64,000 bases of DNA, taken from NCBI GenBank assembly GCA_963724015.1, contig CAVRTM010000004.1, positions 124,001 through 188,000 of the forward strand, written 5' to 3'. This document shows, in pieces, positions 52,699 to 62,095 of this stretch (positions within the stretch are counted from its first letter, which is position 1; every line of letters starts with the position of its first letter). This DNA is from CAVRTM01 sp963724015. Its GTDB lineage: Bacteria > Actinomycetota > Actinomycetes > Actinomycetales > Dermatophilaceae. The position numbers and the translations under genes are program-made. Under the pieces are notes generated by a model. That model had not been told where the DNA came from. It saw nothing but the letters and a program-made list of their open reading frames with translations, and made no database searches.

Positions 52699-53058
52699 TC
52701 AGTCGCCGGCGGGCCACCTGCCGATCTCCGTGATCCGGCCGGTGACGACGTTGACGTCCAGGTCGATCTCCACGCCCTTCCTGACCACGTCCACCTCGAA
52801 CGTGTTCGCGGTGTCCTCGGCGTCCACCTCCACGATCACGCCACCCGTCGCCTGCTGGACCAGCAGCGCCGCCTGCTCCCAGCTGTCGTTGAAGGATCGC
52901 AACGGCTCCACCGCGCGAATCGGCTGCGGTGGCGACGGTGACGCTGCCGCCCCAGCCCTACGCGGCGACACCAGCAGGAGGATGGCGGCATAGGACACCA
53001 TCAGGGCCACCAGCAGCGCACACGCCGTCGGGGTCCCTCGCCGTGGCCGTGCGGTCAT
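52699..53058 (-). CDS. PepSY-domain protein
   Basis: 119 residues from ATG 53058 (GAGGCGG upstream). One N-terminal span (TACALLVALMVSYAAILLLV), then a PepSY domain: SFNDSWEQAALLVQQATGGV, VDAEDTANTFEVDVVRKGVE and DVNVVTGRITEIGRW. Such small PepSY proteins often sit beside a two-component system, as here (divergent regulator 156 bases away), and may modulate its sensor or an exported protease. It lies 84 bases upstream of the P-loop gene and could share its transcript. Confidence 0.8.
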   Translation of the reverse strand: MTARPRRGTPTACALLVALMVSYAAILLLVSPRRAGAAASPSPPQPIRAVEPLRSFNDSWEQAALLVQQATGGVIVEVDAEDTANTFEVDVVRKGVEIDLDVNVVTGRITEIGRWPAGD

Positions 53059-53213
53059 GGTCACCGCCTCACTGGGTGATCGTTGCTTCGTCATCCGACT
53101 ATGACCGGGTGACGGTGAGAGGACCGTGTACCGAACATGTGCCGGCTCACACGGCGCCCGGTGCGGGACCATGGTCACGGTCCTGACGGCTGACGGCTCG
53201 GCACGCTTGGTGC

Positions 53214-53891
53214 ATGCGGGTGCTTGTGGTGGAGGACGATCCGGGCATGACCCGGGTCCTCCAGCGTGGCCTCGCCGAGGAGGGCTACGTGGTGGACGCG
53301 TGCACCGACGGTGCCGAGGCGGGCTGGCGCGTCCGTGAGCTGCCGTACGACGCCGTCGTGCTGGACGTCATGCTTCCCGGCGAGGACGGCTTCGAGCTGT
53401 GCCGGCGGCTGCGCGCGGACCAGTTCGTGCTACCGGTCATCATGTTGACCGCGCGCCATGACGTGGCCGACCGCGTCCGCGGCCTCGACCTCGGCGCCGA
53501 CGACTACCTCACGAAGCCGTTCAGCTTCGTCGAGCTGGCAGCGCGGCTGCGAGCGCTGCTCCGGCGCGCGGATCCAGCGCGACCGTCCACCCTCCGCAAC
53601 GGCGACCTCTGGCTGGATGTCCCGGGCCGCCGGGCCCGGCGCGCCGGCAGGGAGCTGACGCTGTCCATGCGGGAGCTGGCGTTGCTGGAGCTGTTCCTGC
53701 GACACCCGGGTGAGCTCCTGACCCGGACCCACATCCGCGAGAAAGTGTGGGACTCCGCCTTCGACGGCGACTCGAACGTCGTGGACCAGTACGTCAGCTA
53801 TCTGCGGCGCAAGGTCGACCGGCCGTTCGGGCGCATGGACATCGAGACGGTGCGCGGCTCCGGATATCGGCTGCGCCCGGCCGAGGACTGA
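53214..53891 (+). CDS. OmpR/PhoB-family response regulator
   Basis: 225 residues. The receiver has acidic pair EDD at 7-9, the phospho-Asp at about 51 (YDAVVLDVMLPGEDGFELCR), Thr in VIMLTARHDVADRV and Lys in GADDYLTKPFSFVELAARLR. The OmpR wHTH reads ELTLSMRELALLELFLRHPG and SNVVDQYVSYLRRKVDRPFG, ending ETVRGSGYRLRPAED. It forms an operon with the histidine kinase 6 bases downstream. It faces the PepSY gene, a common target. Confidence 0.95.
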   Translation: MRVLVVEDDPGMTRVLQRGLAEEGYVVDACTDGAEAGWRVRELPYDAVVLDVMLPGEDGFELCRRLRADQFVLPVIMLTARHDVADRVRGLDLGADDYLTKPFSFVELAARLRALLRRADPARPSTLRNGDLWLDVPGRRARRAGRELTLSMRELALLELFLRHPGELLTRTHIREKVWDSAFDGDSNVVDQYVSYLRRKVDRPFGRMDIETVRGSGYRLRPAED

Positions 53892-53897
53892 GTCGGC

Positions 53898-55325
53898 GTG
53901 ACACTCCGATGGCGGCTGGCGCTGGTCTTCGCCGGGGCGACCGCCGTCGTGCTGCTGGTGTCGGGCCTGGTCCTGCTGAGGGGCCTGGGGAGCCACCTCG
54001 AGGCGGTGGCGGATGCCCGACTGCAGGCCGAGAACACCACGCTCGGGCGGTTGGTGATGTCACGGTCCGAGGTGCTGCGGAGCCGGCCGCTTCGTCCCGC
54101 ACAGCTGAACTCCCCCTACGTCCCGGACATGGACGAGCTCGTGCAGGTGTTCATGCCCGACGGACAGCTGGTGCTGAGCAACCACGTGAAGGGTCGCCAG
54201 CCTCTGCTCGACCCTCACCGCATGACCCAGGCCCGGACACACGTCGTGGAGTTCCGCTCCGCCGTCGATGCTCCCGGGCACGGAATGCTGATCCGGGCAT
54301 CGGCTGTGCGCGATCGCGGTGGGGCCACCTGGGTGGTCCTGGCGGGCGCCAGCCTGGCCGGTCCGGATGCCGTCCTGTCCCGGCTGCGCACCGGTCTCGC
54401 CGTCGGTGGCGCTGCCGGGATCGGCCTGGCCGGTGTCGGGGCCTGGCTGCTCGCCGGCGCCGCTCTCAGGCCGGTCGAGCGCCTGCGTCGGCAGGCGGAG
54501 GTGCTGTCGGTCAGGGATGGCCACGCCGAGCTGGAGGTGCCGGGCACCAGGGACGAGGTGGCGCAGCTGGCCCGGACGATGAACGCGCTGCTTGACCGCC
54601 TGCAGCGGGCGCTGCTGCAGCAACGTTGGTTCGTCGCCGACGCCGGCCATGAGCTGCGCACCCCGCTCACCGTGCTCCGGGCCGAGCTGGAGCTCGCCAA
54701 CAGGCCGGGCCGGTCGTTGGACGAGCTGCAGGAGGCGGTGGGGTTCGCCGTGGTCGAGACCGACCGGCTGATCCACCTCGCCGAGCAGCTGCTGCTGTTG
54801 GCCCGCGCGGACGAGGGGCATCACCTGCTCGACCTGTCGCCGACCTCGATGCGTCAGCTGTTGATGGACGAGGCGGAGATCGCGGTGCGGACGCGCCCCG
54901 ACGTGGACGTCGACGTCCACGCGCCCGAGGAGACGGTCATCCGCGTCGACCGCGACCGCGTGCGACGGGCCGTGGGGAACCTGCTGCACAACGCGCTGAC
55001 GTACGCCCCGTCCGGCACCCGGGTCACGGTCGGGCTGCGCACGGAGGGCCGCCCCACCGGCCCCGTGGCGGTGATCGAGGTCGCCGACCGTGGCCCCGGC
55101 TTCGAAGGCGGCTTCCTGGCGCGGGCGTTCGAACGCTTCGAACGCGGTGACACCGCGCGCTCCACCCGCGCGGGCGGTCACGGCCTGGGACTGGCGATCA
55201 CCCGCAGCATCGTCCGCGCGCACGGTGGGGACGCTCACGCCATGAACCGTCCCGGAGGTGGGGCGATGGTCCGGCTGGAGCTGCCCGCGGCGACGCCGGA
55301 CCCGTGCCCGGCTCCCACTCACTGA
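53898..55325 (+). CDS. Sensor histidine kinase
   Basis: 475 residues from GTG 53898. Span 1 is LALVFAGATAVVLLVSGLVL, a periplasmic domain of about 130 residues follows, and span 2 is LAVGGAAGIGLAGVGAWLLA. A HAMP domain follows (LRPVERLRRQAEVLSVRDGH). The phospho-acceptor His lies in FVADAGHELRTPLTVLRAEL. The ATPase N box is NLLHNALTYAPSGTRVTVGL, G1 is VADRGPGFEG, and G2 is RAGGHGLGLAITRSIVRAHG. It is the partner of the adjacent response regulator; the signal is unknown. Confidence 0.95.
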   Translation: MTLRWRLALVFAGATAVVLLVSGLVLLRGLGSHLEAVADARLQAENTTLGRLVMSRSEVLRSRPLRPAQLNSPYVPDMDELVQVFMPDGQLVLSNHVKGRQPLLDPHRMTQARTHVVEFRSAVDAPGHGMLIRASAVRDRGGATWVVLAGASLAGPDAVLSRLRTGLAVGGAAGIGLAGVGAWLLAGAALRPVERLRRQAEVLSVRDGHAELEVPGTRDEVAQLARTMNALLDRLQRALLQQRWFVADAGHELRTPLTVLRAELELANRPGRSLDELQEAVGFAVVETDRLIHLAEQLLLLARADEGHHLLDLSPTSMRQLLMDEAEIAVRTRPDVDVDVHAPEETVIRVDRDRVRRAVGNLLHNALTYAPSGTRVTVGLRTEGRPTGPVAVIEVADRGPGFEGGFLARAFERFERGDTARSTRAGGHGLGLAITRSIVRAHGGDAHAMNRPGGGAMVRLELPAATPDPCPAPTH

Positions 55326-55330
55326 GCGAT

Positions 55331-55378
55331 GCGGCGAACGCGCCGTAGAAGGCGCAGCCGGCCACCGAGTGCACCAGC
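55331..55378. repeat. 48-bp duplicate of the DUF6529 gene (other copy 57203-57250)
   Basis: The 48 bases at 55331-55378 match 57203-57250 with one mismatch. The second copy is inside the DUF6529 gene, encoding part of its C-terminal half. The first copy lies just past the histidine kinase stop. The amidase gene lies between the copies, in direct orientation, as expected if a segment was inserted or duplicated here. Confidence 0.88.
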
Positions 55379-55440
55379 CGAGGAACTCCTTGCGGGCGGT
55401 GACGCAGATGTCCGGCTGGTCAGAGTGCCTGACGGCTCGG

Positions 55441-56976
55441 TCAGGAACGCCGTGGCGGCGCCGGGAACGCGCCCACGAGGGACTCGTACGCCTGGGCGAA
55501 GGTCAGCACGCCCCGCTCGTCCCAGTGCCTGCCCACGATCATCATGCCGATCGGCCGCCCGTCAGTGACCTCGGCGGGCACGCTGATCGCGGGATGGCCG
55601 GTGACGTCGAACGGCGCGGTGTTGCCGATCATCTCCAGCCCCCGGACGACGTACTCGGTCATCGGGGCATCGGCGGCCGGGAGCTCGGTGGCCCGCAGCG
55701 GCTGGGTCGGCAGGACCAGGACGTCGACGCCCTGCAGCGCGGCGTCGTACGCGGCGCGGATGCGCGGGGAGAGGTTCTGTGCCTTGGCGTAGTGCGTGCC
55801 GTGGTAGGTGTCGAGCATGTACTGGCCGCACAGCCCGGTGAGCTGCACCGTGGCGGAGACGTCGTCGAAGCTCTTCTCCAGCCCGCGGGCGTAGTGCTCC
55901 ATCATCTCCGGGCTGTAGCGGCCCTTGTAGCCGTAGCCGTACCCGTTACCGCGCAGCATCTGCCAGGTCGCGCCGTCCGTGGCGATGACGTTCCACACGT
56001 GGACCGCGTCGGCGTGCTCGGGCACCGAGACCTCCACGACCTCGGCGCCGACCTCGGCGAAGCGCTGCGCGGCGCGCCGTACGGCCTCGTCGACCTCGGG
56101 CTCGCTGAGGCCGGGCACTGCGAAGCCCTCGCGCAGGATGCCGACCCGCTTGCCGGCCACGCCGTCCTCGAGGCCGACGGTGTAGTCGACGCCGCTGGGC
56201 GCCCCGGCCTGGCGGGGGTCCTGTCCGTCCGGGCCGGCGATCGCCGTCAGCAGCGTGGCCGCGTCGCGCACGGTGCGGGCCATCGGTCCGAGGTGGTCGA
56301 TCGTCGCCTCGATGGGGAAGGCTCCCGTGTAGGGCACCAGCCCGTGCGTGGGCTTGAGCCCGACGATGCCGCACCACGACGCCGGCAGCCGGACCGAGCC
56401 GCCCTGGTCGCCGCCGACGGCCACGTCGACCGCACCCGCCGCGACCAGGGCGGCGCTGCCCGAGCTGGACCCGCCGGCGGACCGGCTGCGGTCCCACGGG
56501 TTGTGCACCGCGCCGTTGGCTGAGGTGTGGCTGCCGCCGGAGAAGCACAGGTCCTCACAGACCGACTTGCCGGCCACCGTGCCGCCGGCGGCCAGGATCC
56601 GGGTGACCACGGTCGCGTCCTCCACGGGGACGAAGCCCTCCAGCGAGCGTGAGCCGTTCATCATCGGCAGGCCGGCCACCATGACGTTGTCCTTGATCGC
56701 GACCCGCTTGCCGGCCAGCGGGCCGGTGCCCGCGCCGGTGACCTCCGCGGTGACGTACCAGGCGTTGAGCGGGTTGTCCTCGGCGCTGGGGGTGGCGTGG
56801 TCGCGCTGCGGGGCGGTCGGACGGTCGCGCTCGGCCAGCGCGTCCACCACGTCGTACGACGCGAGAGCGCCGGTGACCAACGCCTGCATGGTGGCCTCCC
56901 CGGCGTCGTCGAGGTGGAGGTGGAAGGACTCGGCGATGGCCCGCAGGTCCTCGCGCGAAGGGGGCTGAACCGGCAT
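55441..56976 (-). CDS. Amidase (amidase-signature family)
   Basis: 511 residues. The Ser-cisSer-Lys triad is seen in AGKRVAIKDNVMVAGLPMMN (Lys), RSRSAGGSSSGSAALVAAG (cis-Ser) and GGDQGGSVRLPASWCGIVGL (nucleophile Ser). Then HGLVPYTGAFPIEATIDHLG and VDVLVLPTQPLRATELP complete the family pattern. The enzyme hydrolyses an aliphatic or aromatic amide to acid and ammonia; the extended N-terminus, REDLRAIAESFHLHL, is like that of nitrile/amide-degradation amidases. ATG 56976 follows GAGGAGATGAGG. It has no operon partners and lies between two copies of a 48-bp repeat. Confidence 0.92.
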   Translation of the reverse strand: MPVQPPSREDLRAIAESFHLHLDDAGEATMQALVTGALASYDVVDALAERDRPTAPQRDHATPSAEDNPLNAWYVTAEVTGAGTGPLAGKRVAIKDNVMVAGLPMMNGSRSLEGFVPVEDATVVTRILAAGGTVAGKSVCEDLCFSGGSHTSANGAVHNPWDRSRSAGGSSSGSAALVAAGAVDVAVGGDQGGSVRLPASWCGIVGLKPTHGLVPYTGAFPIEATIDHLGPMARTVRDAATLLTAIAGPDGQDPRQAGAPSGVDYTVGLEDGVAGKRVGILREGFAVPGLSEPEVDEAVRRAAQRFAEVGAEVVEVSVPEHADAVHVWNVIATDGATWQMLRGNGYGYGYKGRYSPEMMEHYARGLEKSFDDVSATVQLTGLCGQYMLDTYHGTHYAKAQNLSPRIRAAYDAALQGVDVLVLPTQPLRATELPAADAPMTEYVVRGLEMIGNTAPFDVTGHPAISVPAEVTDGRPIGMMIVGRHWDERGVLTFAQAYESLVGAFPAPPRRS

Positions 56977-57063
56977 CGTGCCTCATCTCCTCGAAGCCAC
57001 CGGGCCGTCGTACGGCGCCCCGGGCGGGCAGGGGAAGTAGTCGAACACGCCTGTCGAGGCAGG

Positions 57064-57621
57064 TCAACGGGTGACGCCGACGGTGGTGAAGAGCCAGAGC
57101 GCGCTGGTCAGCCAGGCCAGGACGACCGTGCTCAGCAGCAGGCCGCCGGCGAGCGGGAGCGCCCATCCGGGCAGGCGCCGCGTGTGGACCAGGAGCACCT
57201 TGGCGGCGAACGCGCCGTAGAAGGCGCAGCCCGCCACCGAGTGCACCAGCGTCCGGGCGGACAGCGGGGCCGGTGCGAAGCCGAACCCATAGAGGCAGTA
57301 CGCCGCCACCGGCAGCGACACGACGAACGCGACCAGCCCTGTGGCGCGGTGGAGCTCGGCCAGGTGCGCCGGCGGCCGGCCGGCGCCGGGCAGGTGGCCG
57401 TAGAGCCACAACGCCGTTCCCAGCTGGACGACCGCCAGGGCCACGACCACGGTCCCCGTCCAGGCCTTGAAGGTCGCGGTGCTGGAGAAACCGAACGAGG
57501 GCAGCGCGCCGTACGTCGGCACGTGGACGCGTCCGTACACCCCGAGCGCGACGGCTACCCCGGCCCCGAGCAGCAGCGCCGCCGTCAGCCGCCCGCGCGG
57601 CGCGGCAGCCTCAGCACCCAC
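57064..57621 (-). CDS. DUF6529-family membrane protein
   Basis: 185 residues from GTG 57621 (GGGAGGG upstream), with about five spans: LTAALLLGAGVAVALGVYG, AWTGTVVVALAVVQLGTALW, ATGLVAFVVSLPVAAYCLYG, LVHSVAGCAFYGAFAAKVLL and PLAGGLLLSTVVLAWLTSAL. Conserved His residues in helices (LHRATGL, LVHSVAG, VHTRRLPG) suggest a cytochrome b561-like haem protein. It is divergent from a cupredoxin gene, which supports a redox role at the membrane. Part of it is duplicated at 55.3 kb. Confidence 0.8.
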   Translation of the reverse strand: MGAEAAAPRGRLTAALLLGAGVAVALGVYGRVHVPTYGALPSFGFSSTATFKAWTGTVVVALAVVQLGTALWLYGHLPGAGRPPAHLAELHRATGLVAFVVSLPVAAYCLYGFGFAPAPLSARTLVHSVAGCAFYGAFAAKVLLVHTRRLPGWALPLAGGLLLSTVVLAWLTSALWLFTTVGVTR

Positions 57622-57789
57622 CGGACGGCCCTCCCTCCCTGCGTCGCGCCCTGCTCCCCGACGTCCTCCCCAGACTTCTCCAGCCACAGCCGGGGCGCCA
57701 CCCCCGCTCGGACTGGAATCGGCGCGTGACCTGAACCGGGAGGGCGGCGTTCCCGTGTGCCTGAGTGGGGAACACGCGAGGAGGACGAA

Positions 57790-58245
57790 ATGTTCGGGAC
57801 ACACCTGACGGCGCGCAGGCCCCTTGCGCTCATGGCTCTGGCGACGCTCGGCCTGCTCCCTGCCGCCTGCGGCAGCAGCGGGTCATCGGGCGCGGCCGGT
57901 GGGAGCAGCAGCTCCTCGGCCTCGTCGGCTGCCGCGACGACGTCGATGGGGAGCGCCTCGATGAACGGCAGAGACGTGAACGTCAGCGAGACCGAGTTCA
58001 CGATCTCGCTGCCGACGATGACCTTCACGCCGGGCGAGCACACGTTCAAGATCACCAACAAGGGCACCATCACCCACGCCCTGGAGATCGACGGCCCGGG
58101 CGTCTCGGACCGCAAGTCCGAGCCTCTGTCGCCCGGGGCGTCGACGTCGATGACGGTGACCCTGCAGAAGGGCACCTACGAGGTGTACTGCCCGGTGGAC
58201 GGGCACAAGGCCCAAGGCATGCAGACCAAGATCACCGTGCAGTGA
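57790..58245 (+). CDS. Cupredoxin (blue copper) lipoprotein
   Basis: 151 residues. The signal peptide ends at a lipobox, LATLGLLPAACGSSG, then a Ser/Ala linker. The cupredoxin domain reads VSETEFTISLPTMTFTPGEH, FKITNKGTITHALEIDGPGV (first His ligand) and YEVYCPVDGHKAQGMQTKIT (Cys, His, Met ligands), so all four type 1 copper ligands are there. It is probably an electron carrier on the outer face of the membrane. ATG 57790 follows GAGGA. It is divergent from the DUF6529 gene, a likely redox partner. Confidence 0.92.
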   Translation: MFGTHLTARRPLALMALATLGLLPAACGSSGSSGAAGGSSSSSASSAAATTSMGSASMNGRDVNVSETEFTISLPTMTFTPGEHTFKITNKGTITHALEIDGPGVSDRKSEPLSPGASTSMTVTLQKGTYEVYCPVDGHKAQGMQTKITVQ

Positions 58246-58267
58246 GCCCCGGCGCGGCTGGAAGAGG

Positions 58268-59880
58268 TCAGGCGGGGTGTCGCTCGGCGCCGGTCTGCTC
58301 CATCTCGTCGGACAGGTGGGCCGACAGCCGGCGGTCCGGCCGGGCGACGAAGAAGTAGGCCGCGCCGACGAGGACGATGACGACCATCACCATCAGGGTG
58401 ACCCAGTCGAAGTTGAACAGCGCACCGCGCGGACTGGCCAGGCCCGTCGGAGCGACGATGTTGAGCAGCATGAGGCCGAGGTACGCCGCGGCCACGATGC
58501 TCACCGGCCACGCCCACCGGCCGAGCCGGAAGGCGCCCTCGGGGACCCATCCGCGCGCCCGCGCCACCATCGAGCCGATCACGGTCAGCAGGAACGAGAG
58601 GTAGATGCCGGTGACCCCGAAGGACACCAGCGCCGTCAGGGCGTTGATCCCGGCGGGGAAGGTGAACCACAGGAGGTGGACGTCCTTGGCCGGGTTGATG
58701 TTGACCATCAGCGTGAACAGCAGCGGGACGACCGCACCGATGATGAGCGCGTTCGTCGGGGTGCGGAAGCGCGGTGAGATCCGCCGCACCCACGCGCTGC
58801 CGGGGACGGCGCCGTCCCGCGCGTACGAGTAGGCGAGGCGCGCACCGGCGCCCTGGACCGCCGTACCGCAGGAGAAGAACGCCAGGATCACCATGACCAG
58901 GAAGAAGTCCTGCAGCCACTGCGGCAGCTGGGCGAGGATGGCCGGGACGCCGCCGGCGAACGACGTCGCGTTGGCGTAGCCCTTCGCGTCGGAGGGGGTC
59001 GCGAGCAGCAGGCCGGCCACGAGCACGAACGACGCGACGCCGCCGTACACCAGGGCGGCGCGCATCGCCCGCGGCACCTGCCGGCTGGCGTCGACCGTCT
59101 CCTCCGCCACGTCCCCGGCTGCCTCGAACCCGTAGAAGATGTAGACGTGGGCCAGGATGGCCACGAGCGCGGCGCCGGTCCACCAGCTGCCGCCGAAGTC
59201 GACCTGCAGGCTGTTGGCGCGCCCGCTCGGCTCCGCGGTCGTGAAGAGGAAGCCGAGGCCGTGGTGGAACCCCACGATCCCCAACGCGATCGCCACACCG
59301 AAGGTGCCGATGGTCTCGACGTACACCCCGAGACGGGCGATCCGGCCGAGGACCTTCGCGCCCACCGTGTTCAGCGCCGTCTGCATCAGGATGAGCAGGA
59401 CCGTGACGACGAGGATCGTGGTGTGGCTCGTCGGGTCCAGCGAGGTGCCGAACCACTGGTTGACCAGGGCGGCGACGTACGGCACCACGCCGGTGTCGAC
59501 ACTGGCCACGGTGACGAGCAGGGCGATGCCGTAGATCCAGCCCACCCACCACCGTAGGCGGCGCCGACCGAGTACTTGCCGTACTGGTACAGCGCGCCCG
59601 CCACCGGGTAGTGGCTGCCGAGCTCACCGAAGACGAGGGCCACCAGCAGCATGCCGGCGACGACGATCGGCATGAGCCACAGGTAGCGCGGCCCACCGGC
59701 GCCCGCGCCGAGGACGAAGAGCGAGTAGACCCCGACCATCGGCGAGAGGTAGGAGAACGCCACGCTGAAGTTGTCGAAGAGGGACAGGACGCGGGAGAGC
59801 TCCTGCCGGTAGCCGAGGTCCGCGAGCCGGTCGTGGTCTCCCGACTCCCTCGGCGCTGTGGGTGTGGCGGCACCGGCCAT
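58268..59880 (-). CDS. APC-family amino acid/amine permease, frame broken near 59556
   Basis: About 537 residues when joined. The N-terminal frame reads YRQELSRVLSLFDNFSVAFS, YLSPMVGVYSLFVLGAGAGG and PVAGALYQYGKYSVGAAYG. One base appears missing at about 59556 (one extra base would give GWWVGWIYGIALLV). The long second frame carries the remaining ten spans, including IFYGFEAAGDVAEETVDASR and FFSCGTAVQGAGARLAYSYA. The GFE/AAGD motif is typical of the amino acid/choline (ACT) branch, so the substrate may be an amino acid or amine. ATG 59880 follows AGGAGGA. Confidence 0.88.
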
Positions 59881-60045
59881 GGGGTCCTCCTGGGCGTCCT
59901 CCCCGCTCTGGGGTCAGGATCCACCCGGGACGCCCCACGCGAGGGCGCTTTCGCAGATCGCGACACTCAGGGAACGTTCTGTCTCTGCGTCGTGGTCGCG
60001 GCCGTTCCGTGCGGCGGACGCGGTGATCCGGGCGGCGCGGCCGGA

Positions 60046-60291
60046 TCAGGTACGGCGACCCGTGGCGCCGTAGGTGCTCGCCACGCAGGCGCCCACCTCA
60101 GCGGGGGAGGCGAAGCGCTGGTGCAACGGCAGCCGCGACAGCTGCTCCAGGATGCGGGGCGGCAGCAGGAGCCGCACGCCGACCGCAAGCAGCTCCTCGG
60201 TCGTGGTCGGGTAGGTCAGTCCGGTCACCTGGCGGGTGAGCTCGTCCGTGTTGTTGTGTCGTCGGGCTGTGCTGATGGAGGTGCGGGGCAC
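60046..60291 (-). CDS. DUF2795-domain protein
   Basis: 81 residues from GTG 60291, preceded by GGAGGG at good spacing. The body reads TYPTTTEELLAVGVRLLLPP and LEQLSRLPLHQRFASPAEVG, a single DUF2795 domain; its role is unknown. A longer in-frame extension has no coding look. A palindrome AGGGACC-AA-GGTCCCT lies about 100 bases upstream. Confidence 0.72.
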   Translation of the reverse strand: MPRTSISTARRHNNTDELTRQVTGLTYPTTTEELLAVGVRLLLPPRILEQLSRLPLHQRFASPAEVGACVASTYGATGRRT

Positions 60292-60389
60292 GTCCTGCCC
60301 TCCTTTCACCGTGGTCTCGTGGAGTGGCTGTCGGTCGCCTGCGCTGGCCACCTCCTGCGCGACCCTGCCAACCAGGTCCAGCCCGAGAA

Positions 60390-60405
60390 AGGGACCAAGG
60401 TCCCT
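60390..60405. promoter_or_regulatory. 16-bp palindrome in a 400-bp intergenic gap
   Basis: AGGGACCAAGGTCCCT is an imperfect palindrome with perfect 7-bp arms and a 2-base centre. It is reminiscent of DosR boxes (GGGAC-N-GTCCC type), but its assignment rests on form only. The rest of 60292-60696 shows no gene. Confidence 0.4.
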
Positions 60406-60696
60406 GTCCCGGGCGTCGGCACCGTGACACAGGCGGCGGCGTGTCGGCCCGACACGGTTCGGACCGCTTTCCCTCCAGCCGGTGCCCACACCGCACGCAC
60501 TCGACCCGCCTGTGTGCCCGCTGAGAGTGCGGCAAGGGGAGGGAATGCGGCAGGTACGCCGCGGCCCTGGCTTCGGCCCACATCTGACCAAGTGGTTCGG
60601 CCGCGGTCGGTCCCGGTCCTAGCGTCGACGTCCTCGGGGGTGCTCACCGGCACTGCGCCGCGCCGAGGACAGCCGCCGAACCGGGGAGGACCCATC

Positions 60697-62018
60697 ATGA
60701 GCGCAACCATCCGTCGCCGGCCCGCTGGAAGTGGCGCCCTGGGCGTGGCTCTGGCAGCTGGCCTGCTCGTTGCGGCGCCGTCCGGGGCGGGCGCCGCACC
60801 GCGGACCGCGGGAGTCAGCACCGCTCTGCGGCCGGCCCTCTCGGCGGTGACATCGGCTCCGTCCAGCGCGGACCGCCGGATCGGGTCATCCCTGTCGTCC
60901 CGCGTCACGACATCGCGGTTCGGGAGCGCCTTCACCGGTGCGGTCGTGGACGCCGCCAGTGGGCGCCTCGTGTGGTCCAGGAACGGCACGAGCGGCCTGA
61001 TGCCCGCCTCGACCACCAAGCTGGTGACGGCGACCGATGCGCTGGCGACCTTCGGCAGCTCGCACCGCTTCACGACCACGGTGAGGCAGGGAGCGCAGCA
61101 GAACCAGGCCGACCAGGTCGTCCTCGTCGGGTCCGGCGACCCCGACCTGTCCTCCGCGCAGCTCGCGGCGCTGGCCAAGGCCGCCGCGGCGAAGATGAAG
61201 GCGGCCAGGCAGACCCGGGTGCGGCTGTACGCCGACGACTCCCTCTTCGCCGCCCCGACGCTGGCAACGGGCTGGAAGTCGAGCTACGTGCCGGCTGACA
61301 CCACGTGGCTGCGCTCCCTGGTCGTCGACCGCCACGACGTGCCCGACACGGCGCTCGACGCCGCCAAGGTCTTCGCCGCGAAGCTGAAGGCCAACGGCAT
61401 CACCGTCGACCCGCATCGGGCGCGGTCGCGCCGCAGTGAAGGCGCCCCTGCTGGCGTCGTCGGCGGGGGTCACCCTCGGCACGAGCATCTCGCACATGAT
61501 GCTGACGTCCGACAACGAGCACGCCGAGGCCCTGCACCGCCTCGTCGGGATCCGGATGGGTCTACGGCAACACGTGGTCCGCGGCGCGGTCGGCCCAGGC
61601 AAAGGGCCTGGCCAGCCAGGGCCTCACGGCCACCGCCCTGTACGACGGGTCGGGCCTGTCGCGCAGCGACCGGCTGAGCGGCATCCAGCTCGCCCGCGTC
61701 GTCGCCAACGCCTTCGAGCCGGGCAACAGCAGCCGGCTGGCGCTCCTGCGCAGCGACGCCGGGCTGCCGGTCGCGGGGAGGACCGGGACGCTGCAGGCGG
61801 CCTACGGCCGGTTCACCACGGCGGCGTCCAGGTGCGCCGCAGGCAAGGTCCACGCCAAGACCGGGACGCTGGGCGACGCGGTCGCGCTCGCCGGGTGGAC
61901 CGTCGGCAAGGACGGGCGCGTGAAGACGTTCGCGTTCGTCGTGAACGGCCGGCCGGCGACGCTGGCGCTGATGCAGGGCGTCGACATGCTCGCGGCCACC
62001 GTGAACGGCTGCTCCTGA
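60697..62018 (+). CDS. dacB: D-alanyl-D-alanine carboxypeptidase/endopeptidase (PBP4, S13), frames broken at about 61414 and 61556
   Basis: About 440 residues after two single-base corrections. ATG 60697 follows GGGGAGGA. A signal peptide is at ALGVALAAGLLVAAPSGAGA. Motif 1, SxxK, is in SGLMPASTTKLVTATDALAT; motif 2, SxN, is SDN in MMLTSDNEHAEALHRLVGI; motif 3, KTG, is in GKVHAKTGTLGDAVALAGWT. One extra C lies at about 61414 (VDP|IGRGRAAVKAPLLASS) and one extra A at about 61556 (VGIR|WVYGNTWSAARSAQAK). The enzyme trims peptidoglycan stem peptides outside the membrane. All three active-site motifs survive. Confidence 0.88.
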
Positions 62019-62095
62019 GACCGTGCGCTGCGGGCGCCTGCAGCCCGCAGCGGCGGCGGGGGCGCCCCGGTGCGCTGCGTCGTAGCCGGTGCTGG

